Shown here: in pieces, positions 9,301 through 15,590 of the stretch
How the letters are laid out: the number at the start of each line of letters is the position of its first letter
How positions within the stretch are numbered: position 1 is the first letter of the stretch
From: an uncultured Prevotellaceae bacterium
Lineage (GTDB): Bacteria; Bacteroidota; Bacteroidia; Bacteroidales; Bacteroidaceae
DNA: 40,354 nt
NCBI GenBank assembly: GCA_902776685.1
Contig: CACYRB010000013.1
Location: 1 to 40,354 of the forward strand
Reading direction: 5' to 3'
The notes under the pieces: model-generated
Told to the model about the DNA's origin: nothing
The model's database searches: none
What the model saw: the letters and a program-made list of their open reading frames with translations, nothing else
Translations under genes and position numbers: made by a program

Positions 9301-9952
9301 CGAAGCCCCACTTGTCGAGCATACCGCGGGTGTTCCAGTCGTCGTTCTTACGCTCGTTTTCTTGCAGGAAATAACCACTCTCTACGTTGTAGAGGTAGAA
9401 TTCCGTTCCGGCCTGCACGGTTGTGCCCTGATAGGGCGAGGTCAGTGTTTCAACGGGTTCGGGCTCAACATACTCCACGATTTTCCAGAACGAGCGGTGG
9501 TTTTTTCCTGCCTCGGCAGCATAGCCTTGTACGGTGCCGTTGGCTTTCCAGTTTGCACCGATTGTTCCGGCGGTGAAGTTGTAGGTTGTCTGGTCGGTGG
9601 AGGCCATGCCATACATGCCGTCGCCTTCTTCGGTCTTCAGCTCGATGTAGTACTCTACGGGAGTTGTGCCAGTCTGCACTTCTACTTCGTTTGAAGAACA
9701 GCTCTGCATGTAGTTGCCAGTAGCGACGTTCTTCACATAGTAGCAGTTGGTGTTGGCGGTAGCCTCAAACTGCCAGTAGGAGTTGGCGTTCTCGCTGCCG
9801 AGAGCCACGACTCCTGTGCCATTGTCTTGCATGAAGATGTTGGCATCGTTGCGGTTCACAATCGTGTACTTCTTCGAAGCGTCGAATTGTGCCTGCACGG
9901 CAAGTGTGGCCAACAGGGCCAATCCTGCCATAAAGATTCTTTTCATTTTCAT
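6320..9952 (-). CDS. Large secreted multidomain protein with ricin-like and jelly-roll-like modules and Por-type tail
   Basis: The 1210-residue protein has a signal peptide (residues 1-21, ending AVQA). The body looks duplicated. A beta-trefoil-like stretch (about 180-320, with FYLYNVESGYF) is followed by a jelly-roll-like one (about 325-518, ending LKIGVKVEG...ADKFRLSYLG). A helical linker (about 525-645, FIVAR-like) leads to a second trefoil-like stretch (about 650-785, YYFYNVGTKMFF) and a second jelly-roll-like one (about 790-1000, ending LVIGVMKE...VDNFRLICLG). Residues 23-165 form another trefoil-like region. The C-terminus has YDLQGRKV and GVYIMGGKK, a tail common in secreted Prevotella proteins. 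No catalytic domain is visible; glycan binding or a surface role is inferred. The -7 box lies about 150 nt upstream. Confidence 0.8.
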   Translation of the reverse strand: MKMKRIFMAGLALLATLAVQAQFDASKKYTIVNRNDANIFMQDNGTGVVALGSENANSYWQFEATANTNCYYVKNVATGNYMQSCSSNEVEVQTGTTPVEYYIELKTEEGDGMYGMASTDQTTYNFTAGTIGANWKANGTVQGYAAEAGKNHRSFWKIVEYVEPEPVETLTSPYQGTTVQAGTEFYLYNVESGYFLQENERKNDDWNTRGMLDKWGFDVELKANGNGWQINPKFAHNESVNGGNQYLDTWDPVTIWTFEPVEVDGVSNAYRIKSDNQFLRATAAPDFYITRNNAGENHTWQIVSRQGRLDYMATATETDPRDATWMIRANDFAQEDTRKTAYWTLAGSNNVAWNSGRFDFGVNSKNAVFETWGLSNMTLTQTINNVPNGKYILSARAMYSPTGHDGISVENLNAYNNGNLPNFGWLFANDEQVNLPSLYSWQGTAEQAHFHSKNLDGTFTIDGVNQFCYTVANNDEAFYVEVPVTVIDGTLKIGVKVEGASGKAWVCADKFRLSYLGPVQVDVSEYLDALNKAIADAEAFNGNTTDILQSNFDTALSEAIAARTSTDPDELIAKTSALKQALDAAKAIDDTNMEQTIPLAQAEGINTSAAEDFVVNGTDPAAYSSTLEALRNERRFLHMETLDAQFEGNAPEAGKSYYFYNVGTKMFFQHGSWWGTHSAVGMPGLLVTLERSGSDDAFVFHNLTLTSGGKYTNPDGFVDTDDQHVWKFKPVAGKEGVYNIVHQSDENRGMAFSPNTWLDDSGSTRFNTVDCWWGDLNAEVAQWILVTKEDRDALLEKATADNPVDASYYIKGASATKWETDLWQGIGRWGDQFPDFALENWNAGNKSNGYQVLTGLKPGKYRVTVQGYYRDGNFENQVANAATPVSYARLYAYTGDYKENYSAAADATAVLLPNILTEVNKAPGLGRNSEVGEMPDSPGQATEWFELGLYAGNQLDIEVGEDGKLVIGVMKERENAPGGDWVVVDNFRLICLGTDLMLDETKSDNFDKITQTGGAVKTVRLARPLVKETWNTIYLPFPMTGEEIAATFGEGTQVAQLSNYDAEQNNYSFQSATEIAAGIAYLIKPTADAPATYVLKDKISAPLAYGDEYFVGSYDPQDVAVGDKLVAAGNKILAVTTAGQIKGFRAYFPASTGSGAKDATFTIDGQSTGIIGIDGEIIETTGNIYDLQGRKVNKPQHGVYIMGGKKVVVK

Positions 9953-10102
9953 TTTCTTTTTAGTTGTAGGTTTTTAGGTTATTGTTATTTTTGTTGCTGT
10001 ATCTTGGTCTCTGTGCCGACGTGTTTTGTTGATTGCCAGTTACTTGTCGGAACAGATGTCAGTTTCTTTGCAAGCGTGTGGTATAGTTTTATAAATGTGC
10101 TG

Positions 10103-10110
10103 CAAAGATA
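10103..10110 (-). promoter_or_regulatory. -7 box for the 1210-residue protein gene
   Basis: The minus strand reads TATCTTTG followed by gca, the usual Bacteroidetes form. The leader would be about 145 nt. The 257-bp gap 9953-10209 holds this promoter and nothing else I can name. Confidence 0.65.
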
Positions 10111-10209
10111 AAGTTTTTTTTGAAAAAGTGTATAAAAATTTTCAAAAAAATGATGTTTTGTTATATAAAAAAATGGGAAAATTGCGGATGATGTTAACTT
10201 TTTCCCCGT

Positions 10210-11352
10210 TTATTCTTTCAGTTCGTCTTGTGCTTTTTCGAGTGCGCTGAGGATGACCTTGTCCATATCGTAGTAGCGATATTCGGCCAGTCGTCCGCCG
10301 AAGATGACGGGTGTTTTGGCTGCCAGCTGGCGGTATTGTTCGGCGATGCGTGTGTTGCGGTCGTCGTTGATGGGGTAGAAGGGTTCCATGCCTTCGCGAT
10401 ATTCGGCGGGGTATTCGCGCGAGATGACGGTTTGGGGGTTCTGGCTGACGGCTGTGCCGAACGTTTCGAAGTGCTTGTGCTCGATGATGCGGGTGTAGGG
10501 CACGCGGGCTTCGGTGTAGTTGACGACGGCGTTGCCCTGGTAGTTGGGTGTGTCGAGTGTCTCGGTCTCGAAGCGCACGGTGCGGTAGTCGAGTCGTCCG
10601 AAGCGGTAGTCGAAGAACTGGTCGATGGCTCCGGTGAAGACGATGCGTCGGGCTTGCTGCTGCCAGTGGTCGCGGTCGGCGAAGAAGTCGACGCCGGTCC
10701 TGACGTCGATGCCGCTGAGCAGCTGGTCGGTGAGTCGGTTGTAGCCGCCGACGGGGATGCCTTGGTAGGGGTCGTTGAAGTAGTTGTTGTCGTAGACCAT
10801 CCTCACGGGCAGTCGTTTGATGATGAAGGCGGGCAGCTCGGTGCAGGGTCGTCCCCACTGCTTTTCGGTGTAGCCCTTGATGAGCCGTTCGTAGATGTCG
10901 CGGCCGATGAGGGTGAGGGCCTGCTCTTCGAGGTTGCGGGGTTCGCTGATGCCTGCCCGGTGCATGGCGTCGAGGGCTTCGCTCCGCTGCTCGTCTATCT
11001 TGGCCTGTGCCTCGTCGGGTGTGCGGGTGCCCCACATCTGGTAAAAGGTGTTCATGTTGAAGGGCAGGTTGTAGAGGCGGTCGCCGTATCGGGCCACGGG
11101 CGAGTTGGTGTAGCGGTTGAACTCGACAAGGCTGTTCACGTATTGCCACACGCGTCGGTCGGCGGTGTGGAAGATGTGGGCGCCGTAGCGGTGCACGTTG
11201 ATGCCCGCCACTTCCTCGCAGCGAATGTTTCCGCCGGTGTGTTCGCGACGGTCGATGACGAGACAGCGGCGTCCTGCCTTGCGGGCCTCGTGGGCAAAGA
11301 CGCAGCCGAAGAGTCCTGCGCCGACAATGAGATAGTCGTAGGGTCTTTCCAT
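10210..11352 (-). CDS. glf: UDP-galactopyranose mutase
   Basis: The 380-residue protein matches Glf in length and motifs: the FAD-binding GAGLFG at residues 11-16 with the acidic end of the second strand (VIDRREHTGGN), HRYGAHIFHT, the TEKQWGRP block, NYFNDPYQGIPVGGY and a C-terminal FGGRLAEYRYYDMD containing the FAD-contacting region. It interconverts UDP-galactopyranose and UDP-galactofuranose to supply Galf for cell-surface glycans. There are no glycan genes next to it, so it stands alone. The ATG at 11352 follows a -7 box by about 25 nt, and a second box lies 66 bp further out because of the repeat insertion. Confidence 0.95.
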   Translation of the reverse strand: MERPYDYLIVGAGLFGCVFAHEARKAGRRCLVIDRREHTGGNIRCEEVAGINVHRYGAHIFHTADRRVWQYVNSLVEFNRYTNSPVARYGDRLYNLPFNMNTFYQMWGTRTPDEAQAKIDEQRSEALDAMHRAGISEPRNLEEQALTLIGRDIYERLIKGYTEKQWGRPCTELPAFIIKRLPVRMVYDNNYFNDPYQGIPVGGYNRLTDQLLSGIDVRTGVDFFADRDHWQQQARRIVFTGAIDQFFDYRFGRLDYRTVRFETETLDTPNYQGNAVVNYTEARVPYTRIIEHKHFETFGTAVSQNPQTVISREYPAEYREGMEPFYPINDDRNTRIAEQYRQLAAKTPVIFGGRLAEYRYYDMDKVILSALEKAQDELKE

Positions 11353-11376
11353 AAGGAATGGTTTTATTTATGTATG

Positions 11377-11384
11377 CAAAGGTA
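11377..11384 (-). promoter_or_regulatory. Proximal -7 box of glf
   Basis: The minus strand reads TACCTTTG followed by gcata, 24 nt before the glf start codon. A transcript from here lacks the hairpin. Confidence 0.6.
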
Positions 11385-11442
11385 ACGCAAATCGAGTGCA
11401 ATAGAGCTTGTTCTTAATTGCCGAGATGCAGCTTACCTTATG

Positions 11443-11450
11443 CAAAGATA
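11443..11450 (-). promoter_or_regulatory. Distal -7 box of glf
   Basis: The minus strand reads TATCTTTG followed by gcata, the better consensus of the two. A transcript from here would include the 66-nt hairpin unit in its leader. Confidence 0.5.
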
Positions 11451-11605
11451 ACGCAAAAAACATAATTCTCTTTTTCGTGTAGGTGCTGAATTGTGAAAAT
11501 AGTTTAAAATCTAGAACTGTTTTTAACATTTCAATTTTGTAAAAACAGCGCTGAAAAACTGAAAAACGGCCGATTTTTCTCCCTTTCACTCCCTTTTCAC
11601 TTCCC

Positions 11606-11795
11606 TTTTTACTCCCCTTTCACTCCCAAACATATATGTTTCGGGTTGCAAAACACGGTCTTTTGCATGCCAAAAGACGGTCTTTCGGAAGGTGAAAGCT
11701 TAGCTTTCGCGAGCGAAACATATATCTTTCGGAAGTGAAAAGTGAAGAGTGAAAAGAGAAAAGTGATTTAACGAACTGAACGTCAGCGGGTTGCG
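11606..11795. repeat. Composite element copy 1: 22-bp-pitch palindromes plus five heptads
   Basis: Near-palindromes with GAAA/TTTC-like arms start at 11628, 11650, 11672, 11694 and 11715, a pitch of 22, 22, 22 and 21. Their cores differ: acatatatgt, acacggtct, agacggtct, agcttagct and acatatatct. Five 7-nt units (agtgaaa type) follow at 11734-11768, and gtcagcg at 11782. Before the array, TTTC half-sites recur about every 11 bp from 11584. Copy 2 is at 39073. The rest of the 560-bp gap (11458-11605 and 11796-12009) holds AT-rich sequence with no gene I can support. Confidence 0.85.
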
Positions 11796-12009
11796 AGATT
11801 GTAAGAAAAATGCCGTTTTTTCGGCCAAAGTGTCAGCCGTTAGCCGACAAAGCCGTTTTTTTGGTGTTTTCGAGTACGCCGGTTTTAACATGTTTTTTGT
11901 TTTTTTAGTGTTGCGGGAAATACATATTTAATGTTTCGCGATGACGGTCCGAACTTTCATTATATGTGAAAATCTCGTTTCTTACAGACCGATATTCGGG
12001 AAAAATCAT

Positions 12010-12017
12010 TATCTTTG
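12010..12017 (+). promoter_or_regulatory. -7 box of the hemolysin III gene
   Basis: TATCTTTG followed by gca. It overlaps the upstream end of the open frame (a TTG at 12015), so translation must begin further downstream; GTG at 12042 is the first suitable start. Confidence 0.7.
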
Positions 12018-12041
12018 CAAAAGAATTTATATTTGTGTGTT

Positions 12042-12692
12042 GTGAAGAAATTTTTTAGTCGTAAGGAAGAACTTTGGAACTCGTGGAGCCATGCCGCGGG
12101 CATCCTGCTGGGCATCGTCGTCGGCACGGTGTTCATCGTATGGTGCGTGCGTCAGGCCGACAGCTGGGCCACCGTCGGCGTTTCGCTCTACCTCTTCGGC
12201 ATGCTCTGTTCCTACATTGCCTCGACCATCTATCATGCGCTGCCGGCCGGCTCGCGCTGGAAGGCGAGGCTGCGACGGTGGGACCATGCCGCCATCTACT
12301 GGCACATTGCAGGGTCCTATTCGCCCATCACGCTCATCGCTCTGCGCGGCGAGGGGGCGTGGGGGTGGGCGCTGTTCGCCTTCATCTGGGCGGCAGCCAT
12401 CGCGGGCACCATCGCCTCATTTGTCCGACTGAAAGACCACAGCCACGTAGAGACCGTCTGCTTCTGCCTGATGGGGCTGTCGGTGCTCGTGGCGTTCAAG
12501 CCCCTGCTGGCCTGCGTGCCCACCGCCGCCGTGGTGTGGATTGTCGCCGAGGGTGTCAGCTACATCACCGGAGCCGTCTTCTACTCGCTCCACCACCGCC
12601 GCTACATGCACACCGTCTTCCATTTCTTCGTCCTCCTCGGCTCCGTCTGCCACATCATCGCCGTCTGGGACATCCTGATGCAGTATTTGTAG
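12042..12692 (+). CDS. Hemolysin III family membrane protein (PAQR superfamily)
   Basis: With a GTG start at 12042 the protein has 216 residues. It shows the family signature: EELWNSWSHAAG near the N-terminus, STIYHA, DHAAIYWHIAGSYSPI and a C-terminal HTVFHFFVLLGSVCH, giving the three His and other polar residues thought to bind a metal in PAQR proteins, within seven predicted helices. The cellular role is uncertain despite the name; lipid hydrolase activity is proposed for relatives. The open frame begins at 12015, but that codon lies in the promoter box, so the shorter form is preferred. The gene stands alone between two repeat regions. Confidence 0.85.
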   Translation: MKKFFSRKEELWNSWSHAAGILLGIVVGTVFIVWCVRQADSWATVGVSLYLFGMLCSYIASTIYHALPAGSRWKARLRRWDHAAIYWHIAGSYSPITLIALRGEGAWGWALFAFIWAAAIAGTIASFVRLKDHSHVETVCFCLMGLSVLVAFKPLLACVPTAAVVWIVAEGVSYITGAVFYSLHHRRYMHTVFHFFVLLGSVCHIIAVWDILMQYL

Positions 12693-12744
12693 AGAAAAAG
12701 ACCTGGCAGACCCACACAGACCCACACAGCAGACCCACCCCCTG

Positions 12745-12770
12745 CCCCTCCCTAAAAAGGAGGGGAGCAG
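12745..12770 (+). terminator. Weak terminator hairpin after hemolysin III
   Basis: cccctcc (12745-12751) pairs with ggagggg (12759-12765), with gttagttttt shortly after. The stem is short and the T-run is displaced, so the call is tentative. The remaining gap to 12860 shows nothing else clear. Confidence 0.45.
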
Positions 12771-12859
12771 TTAGTTTTTCTAATTGCATATCCGAAACGA
12801 GAACAAATAATAATGTATTTACCGACATCCTTAATGGATAGGGAACTGTGAAAAGTGAA

Positions 12860-12964
12860 GCCCGGAGGGCTGACAGAACACAGGCAGGCGGTGGAGTGAA
12901 CGAAGTGAGTGGAACCCCTGCGATAGAGTGACAATATATTTAAACCCCGAAGGGGTGACAGAAT
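12860..12964 (+). repeat. REP/BIME-like unit left of the RAYT gene
   Basis: Two small hairpins each end in TGACAGAA: gcccggagggc at 12860-12870 and ccccgaagggg at 12945-12955. Between them is a longer imperfect stem (GCAGG...GGT with ACCCCTGC) around ggagtgaacgaagtgagt. The same unit occurs inverted at 13479-13586 and as a pair at 39501-39712. Confidence 0.85.
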
Positions 12965-12982
12965 AATTTACAAAATAATATT

Positions 12983-13438
12983 ATGGCAAGTTCTTTGGTA
13001 AAAATCGACGTGCACCTAATCTTTCACACTAAAAAAACCGGAATAAAAATGCATGAAGACGATCTCCCCCGTATTTTTGCATATATCGGCGGTGTCATAA
13101 ATGGTGTGAATGGACTTCCCATTGCGGTGGGTGGGCGTCCCGACCATATACACATCCTTGCATCCCTGCCGAAAACAATGTCATTGGCCGATTTCATTCG
13201 CGCCATCAAGGCAGACAGCAGCAAATGGATAAAGAAGCTACGTGATGATTATGCGTCGTTTGAGTGGCAGGAAGGGTATGGTGCTTTTTCTGTCAGCCCG
13301 TCGTTGATAGATAAAACGGTCAATTATATTCGCGGACAAGAGGAACATCATCGGAAACGGTCGTTCCAAGAAGAATATAGGTTGTTTTTAGAGGCATACG
13401 GAATACAGTATGATGAGCGATATGTATTCGATGATTGA
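12983..13438 (+). CDS. REP-associated tyrosine transposase (IS200-like Y1 HUH family)
   Basis: The 151-residue single-domain protein has the HUH motif HIH at residues 55-57 (GRPDHIHILASLP), the FEWQEGYGAFSVS block at about 93-105 and the probable nucleophile Tyr115 (VNYIRGQEEHH). These are hallmarks of Y1 transposases that cut single-stranded DNA at hairpins. It is flanked by inverted copies of a hairpin-rich unit that also occurs elsewhere in the window. That arrangement fits a RAYT that mobilises or maintains REP sequences, rather than a simple IS200. The gene is intact. Its start lies 19 nt after the left unit, and no TAnnTTTG box is obvious, so it is probably weakly expressed. Confidence 0.9.
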   Translation: MASSLVKIDVHLIFHTKKTGIKMHEDDLPRIFAYIGGVINGVNGLPIAVGGRPDHIHILASLPKTMSLADFIRAIKADSSKWIKKLRDDYASFEWQEGYGAFSVSPSLIDKTVNYIRGQEEHHRKRSFQEEYRLFLEAYGIQYDERYVFDD

Positions 13439-13447
13439 AAAAAATAG

Positions 13448-13586
13448 GGGGTGACAGAATTGATGATAGACAATCGATAATTCTGCCACCCCTTCGGGGT
13501 TTATTTATTGGTGACCTATTTGCAGGGGTTTCGTTCGCTTCGCTCACTCCACCACCTGCCTGTATTCTGTCACCCCTTCGGGGTTT
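13448..13586 (-). repeat. REP/BIME-like unit right of the RAYT gene, inverted
   Basis: A 14-bp stem with one mismatch joins ggggtgacagaatt (13448-13461) to aattctgccacccc (13479-13492). Hairpins ccccttcgggg lie at 13489-13499 and 13573-13583, with the longer stem (GCAGGGGT...) between them from 13522. The last hairpin ends 8 nt before the stop codon of the convergent M15 gene and could serve as its terminator. Confidence 0.85.
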
Positions 13587-13591
13587 CCCCT

Positions 13592-14041
13592 TTACACCCT
13601 CATCATTCTGGCGTCGTGGCGGTTGGGGCCACGGTCGCTGCGATAGCTGACGTGCAGCCAGCGGCAGCCGTTCTTCATCCTGTGCTCGAAAAGCAACTGA
13701 TCGAAGTCGCAATGGGTGCGGACGAACTCAAACATCTTCCGGCCCACCTCCATGTTGGCAATGTGCAGGTCGGCAGCCTCGCCCAACAGGTGTTGCGAAC
13801 GGCTCACGCCGCCCACCGCCTCGTTCAGCCGCTCACAGCGGTAGCCGCTGGTGATGCGTATGACGCCGAAGCGTCGGCGCAGGGGCTCGAGCACGTGCAG
13901 ACAGAGCTGGCGCAGCCGCTCCACATGGATAGGCTCGGGGGTGTTGTCGATGTGCAGCTGGCGGGCAGTGCCCGAATCGACAAACTCGCTGAGGCGGAAA
14001 TGCTCGCTCAGCTGTTGACGCAGGTCGATCTGATTGTTCAT
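13592..14041 (-). CDS. M15-type D-Ala-D-Ala carboxypeptidase-like metallopeptidase
   Basis: The 149-residue protein matches the small Peptidase_M15 type of phages and Bacteroidales: an N-terminal FRLSEFVDSGTA segment, SGYRCERLNEAVGG, the zinc-site SQHLLGEAADLHI (His and Asp ligands) and a C-terminal CRWLHVSYR with the third zinc His. Such enzymes cleave D-Ala-containing peptide bonds in peptidoglycan. No signal peptide is present, so it is cytoplasmic or needs a partner to reach the wall. The start is set by AAAGGAGG ending about 7 nt before ATG, a strong SD unusual for this genome. It overlaps the upstream RteC-like gene by ATGA, implying translational coupling. Confidence 0.85.
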   Translation of the reverse strand: MNNQIDLRQQLSEHFRLSEFVDSGTARQLHIDNTPEPIHVERLRQLCLHVLEPLRRRFGVIRITSGYRCERLNEAVGGVSRSQHLLGEAADLHIANMEVGRKMFEFVRTHCDFDQLLFEHRMKNGCRWLHVSYRSDRGPNRHDARMMRV

Positions 14042-14478
14042 GACGACCTCCTTTCTGACGTGCAGCCACGTCGCACGATGTTGCTTAGCGGATGCTTCAC
14101 GCCTGCCACGCAGTAGAGCCAGGCGTAGCGGTCGAGCAGGCGCTGTCGGCGCTGGCCTTTGCGTCGCATGGCCCGGGCAGCCAGTTCGTAGGGATTGTGC
14201 GGCAGAGCCAGACCGAACACGTGGCACGTGCGGCGCGTCAGCTCGGCCATGCTCAGCGGATAGCCGTCGGCATCGCGGAAGTTGCCATTGGCATAGACAA
14301 GATAGATGAGTTCCATCAGATCGGCTTGGCTGCCGTGCCACCGGAGCGGAGTGTCGGCACGAAGCAGGACAGAGAACTCCTGCTCCATCTGCCGACGGCT
14401 CTCGGTGAGCTGGTCGCGGGTGATGCTACCCGCCGAGGCTGCCGTGAACGGGCAGCCGGTTGTGTTTTCCATTTTCAT
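14038..14478 (-). CDS. RteC-like domain protein
   Basis: The 146-residue protein contains WHGSQADLMELIYLVYANG and RAMRRKGQRRQRLLDRYA, which resemble the C-terminal part of RteC, a regulator of Bacteroides conjugative elements (W.GS..DLIELIYAL.A.G...F...R.RK..R..LD). The match is to motifs I recall, not an alignment. The N-terminal half of classic RteC is missing. A start at 14511 (157 aa) is possible; 14478 is preferred because it lies close to the SD-less consensus region. It is the first gene of a two-gene operon with the M15 peptidase and is divergent from the HU gene. It could be a leftover of a mobile element or a regulator of its neighbour. Confidence 0.6.
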   Translation of the reverse strand: MKMENTTGCPFTAASAGSITRDQLTESRRQMEQEFSVLLRADTPLRWHGSQADLMELIYLVYANGNFRDADGYPLSMAELTRRTCHVFGLALPHNPYELAARAMRRKGQRRQRLLDRYAWLYCVAGVKHPLSNIVRRGCTSERRSS

Positions 14479-14573
14479 AGTCGTGTACTGATTTTTTAAT
14501 ACATTAAACATTAAGAGTTAGTAAATCACCGCAGAAGCCCTTGGTGCTAAGGTTCCGGAAGGCTTCACGGCGA

Positions 14574-14581
14574 CAAAGGTA
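14574..14581 (-). promoter_or_regulatory. -7 box of the RteC-like/M15 operon
   Basis: The minus strand reads TACCTTTG, about 95 nt before the start at 14478. It lies in the 390-bp divergent region 14512-14902 shared with the HU promoter. Confidence 0.5.
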
Positions 14582-14673
14582 GAGCAATGTGTGGAAGTAA
14601 TATTTCAATCTGGAATTATTTTTGTTAAATAACGTTTTCAACATACTCCCCACATTTCTCCCCCCATAGGGTC

Positions 14674-14704
14674 TTGACAACGGATGAAAAATGTTGTATC
14701 TTTG
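14674..14704 (+). promoter_or_regulatory. Promoter of the HU-family gene
   Basis: TTGACA at 14674-14679 and TATCTTTG at 14697-14704 (followed by gca) are 17 nt apart. The transcript would have a leader of about 190 nt before ATG 14903. That is long for this genome and leaves room for autoregulation, though I see no riboswitch. Confidence 0.65.
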
Positions 14705-14902
14705 CACCGTCAAAACCTCCGAACGGGTTGCACCATCTAACAGCGAGCTCCGCACTCAGCACATCGTGCCGGCAAATGCTGAACGGCTCATCGTCGCCCG
14801 ACGCGACACAATGGCACTCCCGCACTCTGGAGACGGCGACAACAAGCGTTTATTAATCTTAGTAGTCAAACAATTAAAATTTAAAGAAAGGAAAACACAA
14901 CT

Positions 14903-15391
14903 ATGGCAGTAAAGTACAAACTCTATCAGGAAAACCGTAAGAACTCGCAGTATCAGGGCAAGTGGTATGCCCGTGCCGTACACGACGACACCGTGGGCAT
15001 CGACGAACTGGCCGACATCATGCAGGCCAACTGTACCGTGAAGCGTGCCGACATCCTGGCCGTCATCAGCGAACTCGTGGAGACCATGAAGACTCAGCTG
15101 CAGAACTCCATGCGCGTTAAGCTCGACCGCTTCGGATCGTTCAAGATCGGTCTCAACACCTCGCCCGCCGACTCGGCCAAGGACTTCACCCCTCAGAAGA
15201 ACGTGAAGCGCCTGCACGTCATCTTCCAGCCCGAGGTGAAGGTCGACAACAACGGTACCCGCACCCGGTCGTTTCTTACCGGAACTAAGCTGCGCGAGCT
15301 CAACACCTACAACGTCGACAAGTCTGACGACGATGCCGGTAACTCTGGAACTGGCGGAAACAGCGGAAACACTGACCCCGTGATGCCGTAA
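14903..15391 (+). CDS. HU-related DNA-binding protein (Bacteroidales long form)
   Basis: The 162-residue protein begins MAVKYKLYQENRKNSQYQGKW and carries an HU/IHF core with an N-terminal extension, as in the HU-related family of Bacteroidales. Helices near residues 35-60 are followed by the SMRVKLDRFGSFKIGL saddle strand and a Gly/Asn/Asp-rich tail (about 140-162). HU proteins bend and wrap DNA. The gene is followed by a smalltalk gene, the usual order in this phylum, where a cell-wall amidase generally comes next; here the amidase is absent and an M15 peptidase sits in the divergent operon instead. Confidence 0.9.
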   Translation: MAVKYKLYQENRKNSQYQGKWYARAVHDDTVGIDELADIMQANCTVKRADILAVISELVETMKTQLQNSMRVKLDRFGSFKIGLNTSPADSAKDFTPQKNVKRLHVIFQPEVKVDNNGTRTRSFLTGTKLRELNTYNVDKSDDDAGNSGTGGNSGNTDPVMP

Positions 15392-15405
15392 GCGGCCTGC
15401 GGCCT

Positions 15406-15468
15406 AATGAAGAATGAAAAGTGAAGAATGAAAAATGAAGAATGAAAGGCGAAGAATGAAAAATGAGA
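15406..15468 (+). repeat. Nine heptanucleotides at the start of the smalltalk gene
   Basis: Nine 7-nt units of aatgaag / aatgaaa / agtgaag type run without interruption through the smalltalk start region. The in-frame ATGs at 15435 and 15456 are both provided by repeat units three heptads (21 nt) apart. Confidence 0.8.
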
Positions 15469-15566
15469 AACGTGTAGACTGGCGCATGATTTTGAAAATC
15501 GTCATCGCCATTGCCACCGCCATCGTGAGTGCTGTCGGTGCGCAGGAAATCGGAATGTTGGAATAG
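15456..15566 (+). CDS. Smalltalk protein
   Basis: A 36-residue ORF: a short basic start (MKNEKRVDWRMI) is followed by one hydrophobic segment (KIVIAIATAIVSAVGA) and a short tail. That is the form of smalltalk proteins, which in Bacteroides and Prevotella typically follow HU-family genes and precede an amidase gene. Here it starts 64 bp after the HU stop codon. Function is unknown in the family. An alternative in-frame start at 15435 would add seven residues. Both ATGs lie inside a heptad repeat, so changes in copy number could move or lose the start. Confidence 0.75.
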   Translation: MKNEKRVDWRMILKIVIAIATAIVSAVGAQEIGMLE

Positions 15567-15590
15567 GAGAACGAAAAGACTCGTAGCGTC

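Larger units (their letters stand above)
11373..11457 (-). repeat. 66-bp hairpin unit duplicating the glf promoter
   Basis: A 19-nt sequence starting tatgcaaa occurs at 11373-11391 and again at 11439-11457 with one mismatch, exactly 66 nt apart. Between them lies a hairpin unit related to those before msbA: outer arms GGTAA/TTACC, inner GCAAT/AATTGC and apex AGAGC-TT-GTTCT. Relative to the downstream gene it has the same orientation as the msbA copies. Confidence 0.8.

Noticed and set aside
10142..11401. 419-codon Arg/His-rich frame overlapping glf
   Set aside because: It is a shifted-frame shadow of glf; the Glf motifs are all in the other frame.
11628..11731. CRISPR array
   Set aside because: The units are palindromic with variable cores and only about 6-nt spacers; no cas genes and no constant repeat with unique ~30-nt spacers.
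14674..14912. Short plus-strand frames in the HU leader
   Set aside because: They start before or within the promoter box and lack any recognisable product.
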